This document shows positions 24,873-34,433 of a DNA stretch of 64,000 nucleotides, piece by piece; position 1 is the stretch's first letter, and every line of letters begins with the position of its first letter. Source of the stretch: Chitinophaga pinensis (lineage in GTDB: Bacteria > Bacteroidota > Bacteroidia > Flavobacteriales_D > Crocinitomicaceae); NCBI GenBank assembly GCA_945902745.1, contig CAMDNE010000002.1, positions 62,001 to 126,000 on the forward strand, read 5' to 3'. A program made the translations under genes and the position numbers. Below the pieces are notes generated by a model that did not search any database, was not told the origin of the DNA, and worked only from the letters and a program-made list of their open reading frames with translations.

Positions 24873-25661
24873 TTATAATTCAGCTGCATTTGCGATTAAT
24901 TCAGCAATATCTAAAACTTGAATTGAATTTTCTTTATTGAAGTTTTTAACACCGTCTGTCATCATCGTATTACAAAAAGGACAACCAGTAGCTATAATTT
25001 CTGCGTTTGTTTCAAGAGCATCTTCAGTTCTTTCAACGTTAATTTCTTTATTTCCTTTTTCAGCTTCCTTGAACATTTGTGCGCCACCGGCTCCACAGCA
25101 AAGCCCATTGGTCTTGCATCGTTTCATTTCGACCAGTTCAGCATCTAACTTTTCAATCAATTCTCTTGGAGCTTCATAAACGTCATTTGCACGGCCTAAA
25201 TAACATGGGTCATGAAAAGTAATTTTCTTACCCTTATAAATTCCACCGTCCTTTAAGCTCATTTTACCTGTATTAATAAGGTCTTGAATAAGTTGGGTAT
25301 GGTGAATTACTTCATATACTCCACCAAGTTCAGGGTATTCATTTTTCAACGTATTGAAGCAGTGAGGGCAAGCGGTTACAATTTTCTTTACTTCGTATCC
25401 ATTTAACACTTGGATATTCATCATTGCTTGCATTTGAAATGTGAATTCGTTTCCTGCTCGTTTTGCGGGATCTCCAGTACAACTCTCCTCAGTACCAAGT
25501 ACAGCAAATTTTACATTGCAATTATTTAGAATTTTCACTAATGCTTTCGTGATTTTCTTTGCACGGTCATCAAAACTGCCGGAACATCCAACCCAAAAAA
25601 GTACATCAGGTGTTTCTCCTTGAGCCATCATAGAGGCCATTGTAGGTACATTCAAACTCAT
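24873..25661 (-). CDS. CCG-domain Fe-S oxidoreductase subunit (HdrB/GlpC type)
   Basis: 262 residues. Two Cys-rich CCG domains: VGCSGSFDD ... TACPHCFNTLKNEYPE and FHDPCYLGRANDVYE ... GLCCGAGGAQMF ... GCPFCNTMM. Such domains bind a noncubane 4Fe-4S cluster in HdrB and similar subunits. It partners with the 4Fe-4S membrane protein two genes upstream (26086-27402), likely as an electron-transfer pair at the inner membrane. It starts 3 nt after the HAD-like gene. Confidence 0.88.
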   Translation of the reverse strand: MSLNVPTMASMMAQGETPDVLFWVGCSGSFDDRAKKITKALVKILNNCNVKFAVLGTEESCTGDPAKRAGNEFTFQMQAMMNIQVLNGYEVKKIVTACPHCFNTLKNEYPELGGVYEVIHHTQLIQDLINTGKMSLKDGGIYKGKKITFHDPCYLGRANDVYEAPRELIEKLDAELVEMKRCKTNGLCCGAGGAQMFKEAEKGNKEINVERTEDALETNAEIIATGCPFCNTMMTDGVKNFNKENSIQVLDIAELIANAAEL

Positions 25662-25664
25662 AAC

Positions 25665-26096
25665 TTATTTTTCAAAAACTTGAATACTAGCTTTCGTCTC
25701 GATTAAATCTGAAAACTTTCCTTCATAACGTGTTGCTCGAACAATGTGATTGTCAATCCAATGATAATTTCCACCTCTTGGTTTCCCCATCAATAGCCCA
25801 TGGTATTTGAAATCATGGTTTTTAAGCCATTCTTCAGTAACTTCTCTATGTTCTTCTAATCTTGAAGTGAAAAAAGTTATTATATGGCCTTCATTGTACC
25901 ATTTTGTAATTACCTCTAACGTATCCGGGTAAATCACCGCTGTTAACATTCTTTCTGGTTCTTCATTCGGGATATCATCGCAAATTGTTCCGTCGATATC
26001 AATTAGATAATTTTTAACGTCTTCAGGTAGAACGGGTGATAACGATTTTCCATTCTCAACCAGCCCTATTAATTCGGTTTGTTTCTTAGTCTTCAT
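25665..26096 (-). CDS. HAD-like phosphatase family protein
   Basis: 143 residues. The motif YLIDIDGTICDD (about 29-40) is HAD motif I with Asp nucleophile; FFTSRLEEHREVTEEWL fits motif II (Thr/Ser) and its following helix; WIDNHIVRATRYEG is near where motif III/IV residues lie. Databases sometimes name this family phosphoheptose isomerase, which the sequence does not support. It lies between the two Fe-S genes (11-bp overlap with the one before, 3-nt gap after), a conserved spot in related genomes from memory. Substrate unknown. Confidence 0.78.
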   Translation of the reverse strand: MKTKKQTELIGLVENGKSLSPVLPEDVKNYLIDIDGTICDDIPNEEPERMLTAVIYPDTLEVITKWYNEGHIITFFTSRLEEHREVTEEWLKNHDFKYHGLLMGKPRGGNYHWIDNHIVRATRYEGKFSDLIETKASIQVFEK

Positions 26097-27402
26097 TTGC
26101 CCAATTTAAACGGTCATTCGGTGAGAATTGCCATGGTGCACCATTGTTTTCAATATTCGTCAACATACCCGTAAGTTCGGTTGGCATTTTAGACTCTTCC
26201 ATAACTAAAAACCTTCTTAAATCTATAATTATGGATAATGGATCGATATTTACAGGACACTCCTGAACACATGCGTTACACGAAGTACATGCCCAAACTT
26301 CTTCCTCTGTAATATAATCCCCTAACAAGCTTTTTCCATCAGAAAAACCCTTACCATGTTTTCTGATATTATCACCAACTTCCGTTAAACGATCTCTCGT
26401 ATCCATCATTATTTTTCGTGGAGACAATTTTTTGCCTGTGATATTAGCAGGACAAGAAGACGTACATCTGCCGCATTCAGTGCATGTATAGGAATCAAGT
26501 AAATTTTTCCATGTAAGATCAGTGACATCTTTTGCTCCAAATCTTTGTGGTTCGGATGACGCATCTGCAGGTGCAGCATAAGGATCTGCTGCTGGGTCCA
26601 TCATTAATTTTACTTCAGCCGTAACTGACTCCATATTAGTAAGTTTGCCCTTTTTATTTAAATTAGAAAAATAGGTATTTGGGAACGCTAATAAGATGTG
26701 AAAATGCTTGGAGTAAGGAAGGTAATTAAGAAATAATAAAACCATAAAGAAATGTCCCCACCAACCAATATGTTCAATTACATGCAATGTTTCTATTGAA
26801 TTTATCTCGCCAAAAAACAGTGGACCGATAGCACTACTAATTGAAAAGCCATAACTTTCATTACCTTTTAATAATTGAGCTGCTTCGTCTGCTCCATTCA
26901 TTGTGAAAATGCATGATACTAAAACGATTTCCATTATTAAAATCAAATTAGCATCTTTTTTCGGCCAACCAGCCAATTCTTTCATGTTAAGTCTAGGAAG
27001 TTTTAATAAATTTCTTCTTGATAAAAATATCACCGTTGCAATAAGTGCCAAAACAGAAAGTATTTCTATGAAGCTAATCATGAACGTGTAAAAACCACCG
27101 AGCGATTCATGAAAAAAGCGATGCTTATTAAAGAACCCATCAATGATGATTTCAACTAACTCAATTTGAGTAATGATAAAAGCGACATAAAGAGCTAAAT
27201 GTAATAATGCAGGAATTGGACGAGAGAACATCTTTTTTTGCCCTAAAGCAACTAGTGCCATAGTCTTCCAACGTTCAGCCCTATTCCCTTTTCGATCAAC
27301 GTCTCTACCTAAAAGGACATTAGCACGGATTTTCAGAATATTATACGTGAAAAATCCAAATCCACCTATAAATAATAAGCCAAATAAAATACTTGAAATC
27401 AT
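26086..27402 (-). CDS. Membrane (Fe-S)-binding protein, HdrE/NarI-like plus ferredoxin domain
   Basis: 438 residues. The N-terminal half has about five transmembrane helices with His residues suited to bind b-type heme (LLHLALYVAFII, HESLGGFYTF, HVIEHIGWWGHFF). The C-terminal part has two 4Fe-4S motifs, CTECGRCTSSCP and CTSCNACVQECP. This HdrE/NarI-plus-HdrC build suits a quinone-linked electron carrier feeding the CCG protein. It starts 5 nt after mlaD stops. Confidence 0.88.
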   Translation of the reverse strand: MISSILFGLLFIGGFGFFTYNILKIRANVLLGRDVDRKGNRAERWKTMALVALGQKKMFSRPIPALLHLALYVAFIITQIELVEIIIDGFFNKHRFFHESLGGFYTFMISFIEILSVLALIATVIFLSRRNLLKLPRLNMKELAGWPKKDANLILIMEIVLVSCIFTMNGADEAAQLLKGNESYGFSISSAIGPLFFGEINSIETLHVIEHIGWWGHFFMVLLFLNYLPYSKHFHILLAFPNTYFSNLNKKGKLTNMESVTAEVKLMMDPAADPYAAPADASSEPQRFGAKDVTDLTWKNLLDSYTCTECGRCTSSCPANITGKKLSPRKIMMDTRDRLTEVGDNIRKHGKGFSDGKSLLGDYITEEEVWACTSCNACVQECPVNIDPLSIIIDLRRFLVMEESKMPTELTGMLTNIENNGAPWQFSPNDRLNWANED

Positions 27403-27407
27403 TTCTT

Positions 27408-28445
27408 TTAATTTGGGACAGAGTCCAATAATTGTCTTAATTGTTTTTCTTCACGACCCGTTAAAGGAACACCTTTCGTTTTTGCACCTAATAAAGAGAA
27501 ATGTATATATCTTTCAGGATGTAATTGCAAGTCATTGACAAGATTTTGAAGTTCCTTATTTGTATTAACTAATTCATTATACAAAGCTTCATCGCCCAAT
27601 AATTTGCCAAGAGTACCTTCACCTTTTTGAGCTTGATCCAAAACAGCATTCAGGTTTTTTAAGGTGGCTGATGCATTTCCAATAACAGATTTGAAATCTG
27701 CAGAAACTAGATCATCTGTAATTTTCTGAGCATTACCAAGAACAGCAGAAATTTGATCATTACTCTTTTTAAGATTTAGAGATATGCTTTCAACATTTGA
27801 TAATATTCTACCGAATTTAACTTTTTCTTCACCAACAAGTGATTCTACTTCACCCGCAACGTTTCCTAATTTATGAATAGCAATTTGCAATTCTTTCAAG
27901 CTTCCTTTTATTTCTGACGTTGCAGTTGTGTCCCAAAATGCTGATAATGAATTGACCATTTTATCAATTGAGCTTAACGCCGTTTGTACTTTTTGCACCA
28001 ATGGATCAGCATATGCTTTAACCTGAGTTGTAATATCTACTGTTACAACACCTTGCATTTTGTCCCCAGGTTTATAAAAACCTTTTGAAATATCAGGATT
28101 AAGAGAGAGTAATAAACCTTTATTGAACAAGTCGATTGAACCAGCTTCTAATTTCGAACCTCTCGGGATTTTAAAATTGTCTTCTTGAATATTAAAAGTA
28201 ATTAAAACTTTCTTAAGACTATCCTTGCTTTCGGTAAGATCTATACTTAAGACCTTCCCTACAACTACTCCATTTACCATTACTGAACCAGCAACTGGTA
28301 CACCGCCAGAATTGGGGAAATAAGCATAATAAACTTCATCTCCTCCTAAAAAGCTATTACCTTTCAAGAAGTTTACTCCTGCAATCAATAATCCAATCGC
28401 GGCAATGGTAATTACACCCGTTTTAATTTCTTTAGAGATCTTCAA
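27408..28445 (-). CDS. MlaD-family MCE protein (lipid transport)
   Basis: 345 residues. One N-terminal anchor helix (about 10-26, VITIAAIGLLIAGVNFL), then an MCE domain (about 36-115; YYAYFPNSGGVPVAGSVMVNGVVVGKV is typical), then a long helical region with repeated coiled-coil-like segments that ends in a polar tail. MCE proteins form hexameric rings that move phospholipids between inner and outer membranes. No MlaE/MlaF genes lie in this window. It follows the amidase gene by 4 nt. Confidence 0.88.
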   Translation of the reverse strand: MKISKEIKTGVITIAAIGLLIAGVNFLKGNSFLGGDEVYYAYFPNSGGVPVAGSVMVNGVVVGKVLSIDLTESKDSLKKVLITFNIQEDNFKIPRGSKLEAGSIDLFNKGLLLSLNPDISKGFYKPGDKMQGVVTVDITTQVKAYADPLVQKVQTALSSIDKMVNSLSAFWDTTATSEIKGSLKELQIAIHKLGNVAGEVESLVGEEKVKFGRILSNVESISLNLKKSNDQISAVLGNAQKITDDLVSADFKSVIGNASATLKNLNAVLDQAQKGEGTLGKLLGDEALYNELVNTNKELQNLVNDLQLHPERYIHFSLLGAKTKGVPLTGREEKQLRQLLDSVPN

Positions 28446-28449
28446 AACA

Positions 28450-29583
28450 TTAATTTTCTGCTAATTTAATAGCTTTTTCTAAATTAATACGTTCTCCGTT
28501 AAGAAAGGCAACAACAAAAGCATGTTGATAACCCATTTCTCTTAATTCGTTTTTGTATTTATTTGCACCTGCAAAATCCTTTTCGTATTCACCAAATGTA
28601 TATTTATAAAGGTTATCCTGCTTATACTCAAAGACTTTTAACCCTTTAAATTTTGCGGAAGTTGATGCGATTTTTGTTTCTGAAGTTTCAATTTGAACCC
28701 TGAACACAACCTTATCTTTATGATTGTTTTCTTCGATTGTATTAGAAACGACCTCTGAATTACCTGAAGTGGAATTTATTGTTTTAACATCAATTCCTTC
28801 CAATTCATTTTTATAACTTTCAAAAGCAGAAAACATGGAGGTTGCCATTTTCTTTTGTCCAGTTGTGTCGCCAAGAAATTTTTCTTCTGCAGGATTAGTC
28901 AAAAATCCAGTCTCAATCAAAACACTCGGCATCGTTGTTTTATACAACACTAAAAAGCCCGCTTGTTTAACCCCTCTATTGTATCTGTTTAATTTCGTGA
29001 ATTCCTTTTGAAGCTTGTCTGCAAATAGGATTGACTGATCTAAAAAAACGGATAATTGAATTTGTCTCGCAATAATTGCATCTGGAGACATGTCAAAGTC
29101 CTTATACTTCTCTCCTTTATCATCTTCAAGAAAAATGGTTGAATTTTCTCGCTCTGCAACCTTTTGTTGTGACTCTGTTCTGTGTAAACCTAAAACATAT
29201 GTTTCAGCGCCATAAGCAGAAGGACTAGCAGCATTAGCGTGTATGCAAATAAAAAGATCTGCTTTTGCTTTGTTTGCAATATTTGCGCGTTCATCCAATT
29301 CAACAAAAACATCTTTGTCACGTGTGTAAATCACTTTTATTCCTGGATATTTTTTCTTTATTTGATCACCCAACTTCAATGCGATTGAAAGACATACATT
29401 TTTCTCATTTGCAGAGGCCCCATGACAACCAGGGTCCTTGCCTCCATGCCCAGCATCAATAACTATTGTTTTGATAGTTGGCCGCTCGGTTACAGTCTTT
29501 TGTCCGTATGAATTTCTTCCGCCAAAGATGACTAGAAGCAATAAAATTAGATTGAATCTGTTATATGTCAATATTTTTTCCAT
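28450..29583 (-). CDS. N-acetylmuramoyl-L-alanine amidase (Amidase_3), exported
   Basis: 377 residues. Signal peptide about 1-27. The Amidase_3 domain (about 37-235) has the zinc motifs VIDAGHGGKDPG (His), a Glu in ASANEKNV, IHANAA (His) and VLIETGFLTN (catalytic Glu). A C-terminal module (about 295-370, VFRVQIETS ... YKYTFGEYEKDFAGANKYKNELREMGY) resembles a SPOR-like septal peptidoglycan-binding domain. It cleaves the amide bond in peptidoglycan during cell division. It heads the operon and is divergent from lptD, with its ATG overlapping a longer lptD frame. Confidence 0.9.
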   Translation of the reverse strand: MEKILTYNRFNLILLLLVIFGGRNSYGQKTVTERPTIKTIVIDAGHGGKDPGCHGASANEKNVCLSIALKLGDQIKKKYPGIKVIYTRDKDVFVELDERANIANKAKADLFICIHANAASPSAYGAETYVLGLHRTESQQKVAERENSTIFLEDDKGEKYKDFDMSPDAIIARQIQLSVFLDQSILFADKLQKEFTKLNRYNRGVKQAGFLVLYKTTMPSVLIETGFLTNPAEEKFLGDTTGQKKMATSMFSAFESYKNELEGIDVKTINSTSGNSEVVSNTIEENNHKDKVVFRVQIETSETKIASTSAKFKGLKVFEYKQDNLYKYTFGEYEKDFAGANKYKNELREMGYQHAFVVAFLNGERINLEKAIKLAEN

Positions 29584-29602
29584 TGCGAAGAGCTAATTTT
29601 AA

Positions 29603-29610
29603 TAGTTTTG
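29603..29610 (+). promoter_or_regulatory. -7 box of lptD; decides the start codon
   Basis: TAGTTTTG matches TAnnTTTG. The predicted start is about 5 nt before the ATG at 29622 and well below the upstream in-frame ATG at 29565. Confidence 0.5.
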
Positions 29611-29621
29611 CAGTCGAATTG

Positions 29622-32186
29622 ATGACTAAAAAACAAAATTACATTTCATTCTTGACCAAAAAACGTTCCATACTGATACTTATCTTCGGCTTATTGTTAA
29701 TAATGTTCGATACAACGGTTGGTTACGGTCAAACTAATCCTATCAAGGACACGTTGAGATTGAATGACGACTCATTTGAAGATATAATTTATTATAGTGC
29801 TAGAGATTCAATTTACACCGATTTAAAAAAGAAACAAGTTCATTTATTTGGAGATGCCAAAGTCAATAATGGTGAAATCAAAATGTCGGCAGGATACATT
29901 TTAATTGATTTGGATAAAAATGAAATTTTAGCGCAATACGCTTTTGATAAGGATAGTAATAAGGTTGAATTTCCTAAATTCACAGAAGGTTCGGAAGAAA
30001 TAAAAGCTTCAAGTATTCGGTATAATTTCACTACTGAAAAAGGATATATAGAGGAATTAGCGATTCAACAAGATGAAATGTATTTATATATGGGTGTTGC
30101 GAAAAGGCATCCAAATGATGAGATACATTTCAAAAATGGTCGCTTTACAACGTGTAATCTAGAAGAACCACATTATCATTTTCAACTTTCTAAAGCGGTA
30201 ATGATTCCTGAAGAGCGCATTGTAACAGGCCCAATGAATCTATGGATTAAAGGTGTTCCTACTCCACTTGGACTGCCATTTAGTGTTATTCCGCAGCAAA
30301 AAGAATGCACACACGGGATACTATTCCCAGAAGTAGTTCCTTTATCAATTTATGGTTTTGGGGTTCAAAATCTTGGGTATTATCTACCTATCAATGAACA
30401 CATGCAAACTTCTGTTTATGCAAATCTTTATTCTAGAGGAAGTTGGGGGTTGCGCAACAATCTTGAATATGCCAAAATATATGGTTATCGTGGAAATTTA
30501 GACTTAGGTTTCCAACAGTTTAAAAGTGGTTTTCCAGATAGTACAAAATCTAATAAATTGAGTGTCATTTGGATTCACAAAAAAGAATTAAAATCAAATC
30601 CATTTTGGAATTTTTCGGCTAACGTGAATTTTATTTCTGATAATAAATCAAAAAACAATTTAGATCCTTTAAACTCCCAATATTTTAATAATAGCTTCAA
30701 TTCTGACATGAACATCACTAGATCGTTTCCAGGCAAACCAGTTTCAATGGGAATGAAAATGTCAATCAGACAAAATTCGTTGACTAAAAATATGTCATTA
30801 ATTTCTCCTGTTGTCAACGTGAATGTTACGCGATTTTTTCCTTTTAAGAAGTTGATTCATGGAAGTAATGGCCTGCAACAGCTATTATCTCGAATGGGAA
30901 TGACTTATAATCTGGAAGGACAAAATAAATCCACTTTTCAGGACACCTTGCTTCGTGATAAAAATTTCAGTGAAATTGGATCTCAATTTTTCAATGGATT
31001 TAATCAAAATGTTGCCATTCAAACAACTACCTCTTTTTTAAAAAATACAGTGAAGTTTAATCCATCTATTTCCTACGCAAATAAAATAAATTTTCAGCAA
31101 GTTGATAAGCTATATGATGCAGTCAAAAATGAAACTGATACAGATACAATTCAAAAACCTGGAATGGCTCATGAACTTACTTTTAATGCGCAATTGACAA
31201 CAATGCTTTATAGCTATTACAAGTTTGTGGGAAAGAACAAACCATTACTCAGACATATCCTAACGTCTTCATTTGGATTTAGATACGTGCCGCAACTTAA
31301 TCAATTAGTAACGGCTAATGTTGGAGTGAATCAAGCATCTTTAACCTATTCTCCTTTTGAGAATAGCATCTATAGTACATACAACGGTAAAGGAGCAGCT
31401 CAATTAACTTTTGGATTTAATAATACGTTTGAATTGAAACGCAAATCAGATAAAGACACATTAACTGGATTTAAAAAAACACGTATAGTTGACATGTTAT
31501 CAATCAATGGAAATTATGATTTCATGAAGGATTCTATGAACCTATCAGATTTATCTTTAAACATGAGAATCAATCCTATTGAATGGTTGAATTTCGTGGC
31601 AACATCAGTTTTTAGTCCATACGGTTGGATTGACAGCACAGGAGCTACGATTTCTCAATTTGCTGTTAACACAAAAAACTCATTAGGAAGATTTTTACGA
31701 AATAATTTCACCACAACTTTAACGCTGACTTCTAAGAAAAGTCGAGAAGTTTTAAATGAAACGAAAGATTTAATTAATTCCAATTGGAATACCGATTTCA
31801 ATTACTACGCATTGCATCCCGAATATATTTTAAATTTCAATATTCCTTGGAAAATGTCATTTTCTCATGTTTATTCAATTGATGTAAATACGGATAAAAA
31901 AGCAACTAACTCTTCTACATTCAACCAATTGCAAACATTGGTTTTAAATGGCGATATCAGCTTCACAAAAAGATGGAAACTTGCGTCAACATTAAATTTT
32001 GACATGATTAATCCGCAAATTACAAATGCGCGCTTTACATTGTCGAGAAATATGCATTGCTGGGCTTTATCTTTCTATTGGACTCCAATCGGAGGAAACA
32101 AAAGTTTTCTTTTAAGCATAAGAAATACATCCTCAATGTTCCAGGATGCGAAAATTGATATCCGAAAGCCACCAGTTTTCTTGTAA
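29622..32186 (+). CDS. lptD: LptD-like LPS-assembly outer membrane protein
   Basis: 854 residues from the ATG at 29622. A signal-like hydrophobic stretch (residues 13-36) is followed by an OstA-like periplasmic beta-jellyroll (about 60-200; QVHLFGDAKVNNGEIKMSAGYILIDL) and a large C-terminal barrel (to the end, with many amphipathic strands). LptD inserts lipopolysaccharide into the outer leaflet. The upstream ATG at 29565 overlaps the amidase gene and precedes the promoter. Divergence of lptD from the amidase gene is common in Flavobacteriia, from memory. Confidence 0.85.
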   Translation: MTKKQNYISFLTKKRSILILIFGLLLIMFDTTVGYGQTNPIKDTLRLNDDSFEDIIYYSARDSIYTDLKKKQVHLFGDAKVNNGEIKMSAGYILIDLDKNEILAQYAFDKDSNKVEFPKFTEGSEEIKASSIRYNFTTEKGYIEELAIQQDEMYLYMGVAKRHPNDEIHFKNGRFTTCNLEEPHYHFQLSKAVMIPEERIVTGPMNLWIKGVPTPLGLPFSVIPQQKECTHGILFPEVVPLSIYGFGVQNLGYYLPINEHMQTSVYANLYSRGSWGLRNNLEYAKIYGYRGNLDLGFQQFKSGFPDSTKSNKLSVIWIHKKELKSNPFWNFSANVNFISDNKSKNNLDPLNSQYFNNSFNSDMNITRSFPGKPVSMGMKMSIRQNSLTKNMSLISPVVNVNVTRFFPFKKLIHGSNGLQQLLSRMGMTYNLEGQNKSTFQDTLLRDKNFSEIGSQFFNGFNQNVAIQTTTSFLKNTVKFNPSISYANKINFQQVDKLYDAVKNETDTDTIQKPGMAHELTFNAQLTTMLYSYYKFVGKNKPLLRHILTSSFGFRYVPQLNQLVTANVGVNQASLTYSPFENSIYSTYNGKGAAQLTFGFNNTFELKRKSDKDTLTGFKKTRIVDMLSINGNYDFMKDSMNLSDLSLNMRINPIEWLNFVATSVFSPYGWIDSTGATISQFAVNTKNSLGRFLRNNFTTTLTLTSKKSREVLNETKDLINSNWNTDFNYYALHPEYILNFNIPWKMSFSHVYSIDVNTDKKATNSSTFNQLQTLVLNGDISFTKRWKLASTLNFDMINPQITNARFTLSRNMHCWALSFYWTPIGGNKSFLLSIRNTSSMFQDAKIDIRKPPVFL

Positions 32187-32256
32187 CCCTTCCATTTCAT
32201 GACCAAAATCATATTTTAAAGCAACTTACATTACTTTAAAAAAAATTGACTTTCAC

Positions 32257-32264
32257 TAAATTTG
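32257..32264 (+). promoter_or_regulatory. -7 box of the MBL-rhodanese gene
   Basis: TAAATTTG matches TAnnTTTG, 26 nt before the ATG at 32290. Confidence 0.5.
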
Positions 32265-32289
32265 CTTTAATTCATTAAATGTTGAAGTC

Positions 32290-33702
32290 ATGAAAATTGA
32301 ACAAATTTATACCGGCTGTATTTCACATGCAGCATATTATATTGAATCAAAAGGCGAAGCGGCTATTTTTGACCCTTTACGTGAAGTTCAACCTTACATT
32401 GATCGTGCAATAAAAGACAATGCACATATCAAGTATGTGTTTGAAACACATTTTCATGCTGATTTTGTAAGTGGTCATTTAGACTTGGCTAAAAAAACTG
32501 GTTCTCAAATTGTTTACGGACCTACAGCTAAGCCAAATTTTGATGCAATTATAGCAACAGACAATCAATTGTTTAAAGTTGGGGATTACAATGTAAAAGT
32601 CATACATACTCCTGGTCACACAATGGAAAGTACGACATATATGCTCATTGATGAAAATGGAAAAGAGCATGCATTAATCACTGGTGACACATTGTTTATT
32701 GGTGATGTTGGTAGGCCTGATTTAGCTCAACATGTAATTGCTGAATTGACACAAGAAATGTTAGCTGAACATTTGTATGATTCGTTAAGAAATAAAATTA
32801 TGCCATTGAGTGATGACTTGATAATTTATCCTAATCATGGTGCAGGAAGTGCTTGTGGCAAAAAGATGAGTAAGGAAACAACAGATACTTTAGGGAATCA
32901 AAAAAGAACGAATTATGCATTACGTCCTGATATAACGAAAGCAGAATTTGTGAAAGAAGTTTTAACCGGCTTGACAAATCCTCCAGGGTATTTCCCGAAA
33001 AATGTGCTGATGAATATCCATGGATATGAAAGTTTAGATATTGTTATTGAACGAGCGAGTAATCCATTAAATCCTAATGATTTTGAATTAGTGGCAAATG
33101 AAACGGAAGCTTTGATTTTGGACACTCGGTCACCAGAGGAATTCTCAAAAGGATTTATTCCAAATAGCATTAATATTGGTTTAGATGGTAGTTTTGCAAA
33201 TTGGGTTGGAGAAATGATTTCTGATATAAAACAAGAAATACTGCTAATTGCTGAGCCAGGAAGGGAAAAAGAAGCTGTCATTCGCCTTTCACGTGTTGGA
33301 TATGATTATGCTGTTGGATATCTAGAAGGTGGTTTTGAAAGCTGGTTGAATAGCCATAAAGAAGTTGATGTTGTAAATAGAATTTCAGCAACAGAACTTG
33401 AGAAAATTTATGCTTCAGATCCAATTTTAATTGATGTTCGACGCAAAAGTGAATTTGAATCAGAACACGTAAAAGGTGCTATTAACATCCCATTAAATGA
33501 AATAAACCAACATTTATCTGAGGTACCAAAAGACACAATGTTCTATTTGTATTGCGCAGGAGGATATAGGAGTATGATTGCTGCTTCAATATTAAAAGCT
33601 CGAGGATGGGATAATTTTGTAGATGTGGAAGGTGGATTTTCTGATATTTCAGGAACAACTATTCCGAAAACAGAATATGTTTGTCCGACAACATTGCTTT
33701 AA
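32290..33702 (+). CDS. MBL-fold hydrolase fused to two rhodanese domains (persulfide dioxygenase-like)
   Basis: 470 residues: metallo-beta-lactamase domain (1-230) with THFHADFVSGH (His54, His56, Asp58), HTPGHTMES, TGDTLFIGDVGRPDL and YPNHGAG; rhodanese 1 (about 260-355), whose active-site loop reads IAEPGREKEA and lacks the Cys; rhodanese 2 (about 375-460) with catalytic Cys in FYLYCAGGYRS. The MBL part is close to the ETHE1 group, which oxidises glutathione persulfide; in a BshA organism the thiol could be bacillithiol. The first rhodanese is probably structural. Confidence 0.9.
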   Translation: MKIEQIYTGCISHAAYYIESKGEAAIFDPLREVQPYIDRAIKDNAHIKYVFETHFHADFVSGHLDLAKKTGSQIVYGPTAKPNFDAIIATDNQLFKVGDYNVKVIHTPGHTMESTTYMLIDENGKEHALITGDTLFIGDVGRPDLAQHVIAELTQEMLAEHLYDSLRNKIMPLSDDLIIYPNHGAGSACGKKMSKETTDTLGNQKRTNYALRPDITKAEFVKEVLTGLTNPPGYFPKNVLMNIHGYESLDIVIERASNPLNPNDFELVANETEALILDTRSPEEFSKGFIPNSINIGLDGSFANWVGEMISDIKQEILLIAEPGREKEAVIRLSRVGYDYAVGYLEGGFESWLNSHKEVDVVNRISATELEKIYASDPILIDVRRKSEFESEHVKGAINIPLNEINQHLSEVPKDTMFYLYCAGGYRSMIAASILKARGWDNFVDVEGGFSDISGTTIPKTEYVCPTTLL

Positions 33703-33722
33703 AAATAGATAGTAACCGCATT

Positions 33723-33749
33723 AGGCATTCAGTATTGAATGCCTTTTTT
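33723..33749 (+). terminator. Terminator of the MBL-rhodanese gene
   Basis: Perfect 9-bp stem AGGCATTCA/TGAATGCCT with a GTAT loop, followed by T residues, 20 nt after the stop codon. Confidence 0.85.
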
Positions 33750-33812
33750 GTTTTAAGAAGTGTTTGAAATCCTAATTCTTTTACTTTCTTTGTTTAATCT
33801 AAAATTAAATTT

Positions 33813-34391
33813 GTGCTCGACCTTTCATTTAAGAATAACAAACAACCTCAGGTTGGAAATATTTTAATTTCTGACCCGTTTTTGGATGAAGATTTTTTCA
33901 GAAGATCAGTCATTCTCTTGTGTGATCATAATGATGACGGAACTTTCGGGTTTGTATTGAACAATTATCTTGATGTTGATTTACATGAGGTCGACGAAAG
34001 TTTCCCTGACAATCATGCGCGCATAAGTGTTGGTGGACCAGTTGAAACGCAAAGTTTATTTTATATTCATTCATTAGGAAACGTTATTGAAGGAAGTATT
34101 CCAATTAACGATGAGCTATTTTTCGGTGGAGAATATGAACAAATACAAGAACTTTTATTATTAGAACCATCCAACAATTCTAAAATTCGTTTTTTCTTGG
34201 GTTATTCAGGTTGGGGTAAAAACCAATTGAAAGGAGAGTTGAAAGAAAACTCTTGGATTGTAGCGAATAACATTGAAACACAGGACATATTGAACACTCA
34301 AAATGATTTATTCTGGAACTTTTGCCTAGAAAAACAAGGAGAACGTTTTAAAACAATTGCAAAATTCCCACTAAACCCAAATGAAAATTGA
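33813..34391 (+). CDS. YqgE/AlgH family protein
   Basis: 192 residues with the YqgE/AlgH signatures GNILISDPFLDEDFFRRSVILLCDHNDDGTFGFVLN and ISVGGPVETQSLFYIHS. Function unknown; in Pseudomonas AlgH affects alginate expression. The GTG at 33813 is the only usable start, since no ATG occurs before the conserved domain. A TAAATTTG at 33806-33813 overlaps this GTG and would start transcription inside the gene, so it is probably chance or the true start is different. Confidence 0.85.
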   Translation: MLDLSFKNNKQPQVGNILISDPFLDEDFFRRSVILLCDHNDDGTFGFVLNNYLDVDLHEVDESFPDNHARISVGGPVETQSLFYIHSLGNVIEGSIPINDELFFGGEYEQIQELLLLEPSNNSKIRFFLGYSGWGKNQLKGELKENSWIVANNIETQDILNTQNDLFWNFCLEKQGERFKTIAKFPLNPNEN

Positions 34392-34433
34392 ATTTACTTT
34401 ATAGAAGTAATGAGTTGATGTGTTTAAAACTTG

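Noticed and set aside
33806-33813. TAAATTTG as a promoter for yqgE
   Set aside because: It overlaps the only usable start codon (GTG 33813), so transcription would begin inside the gene; likely chance in AT-rich DNA.
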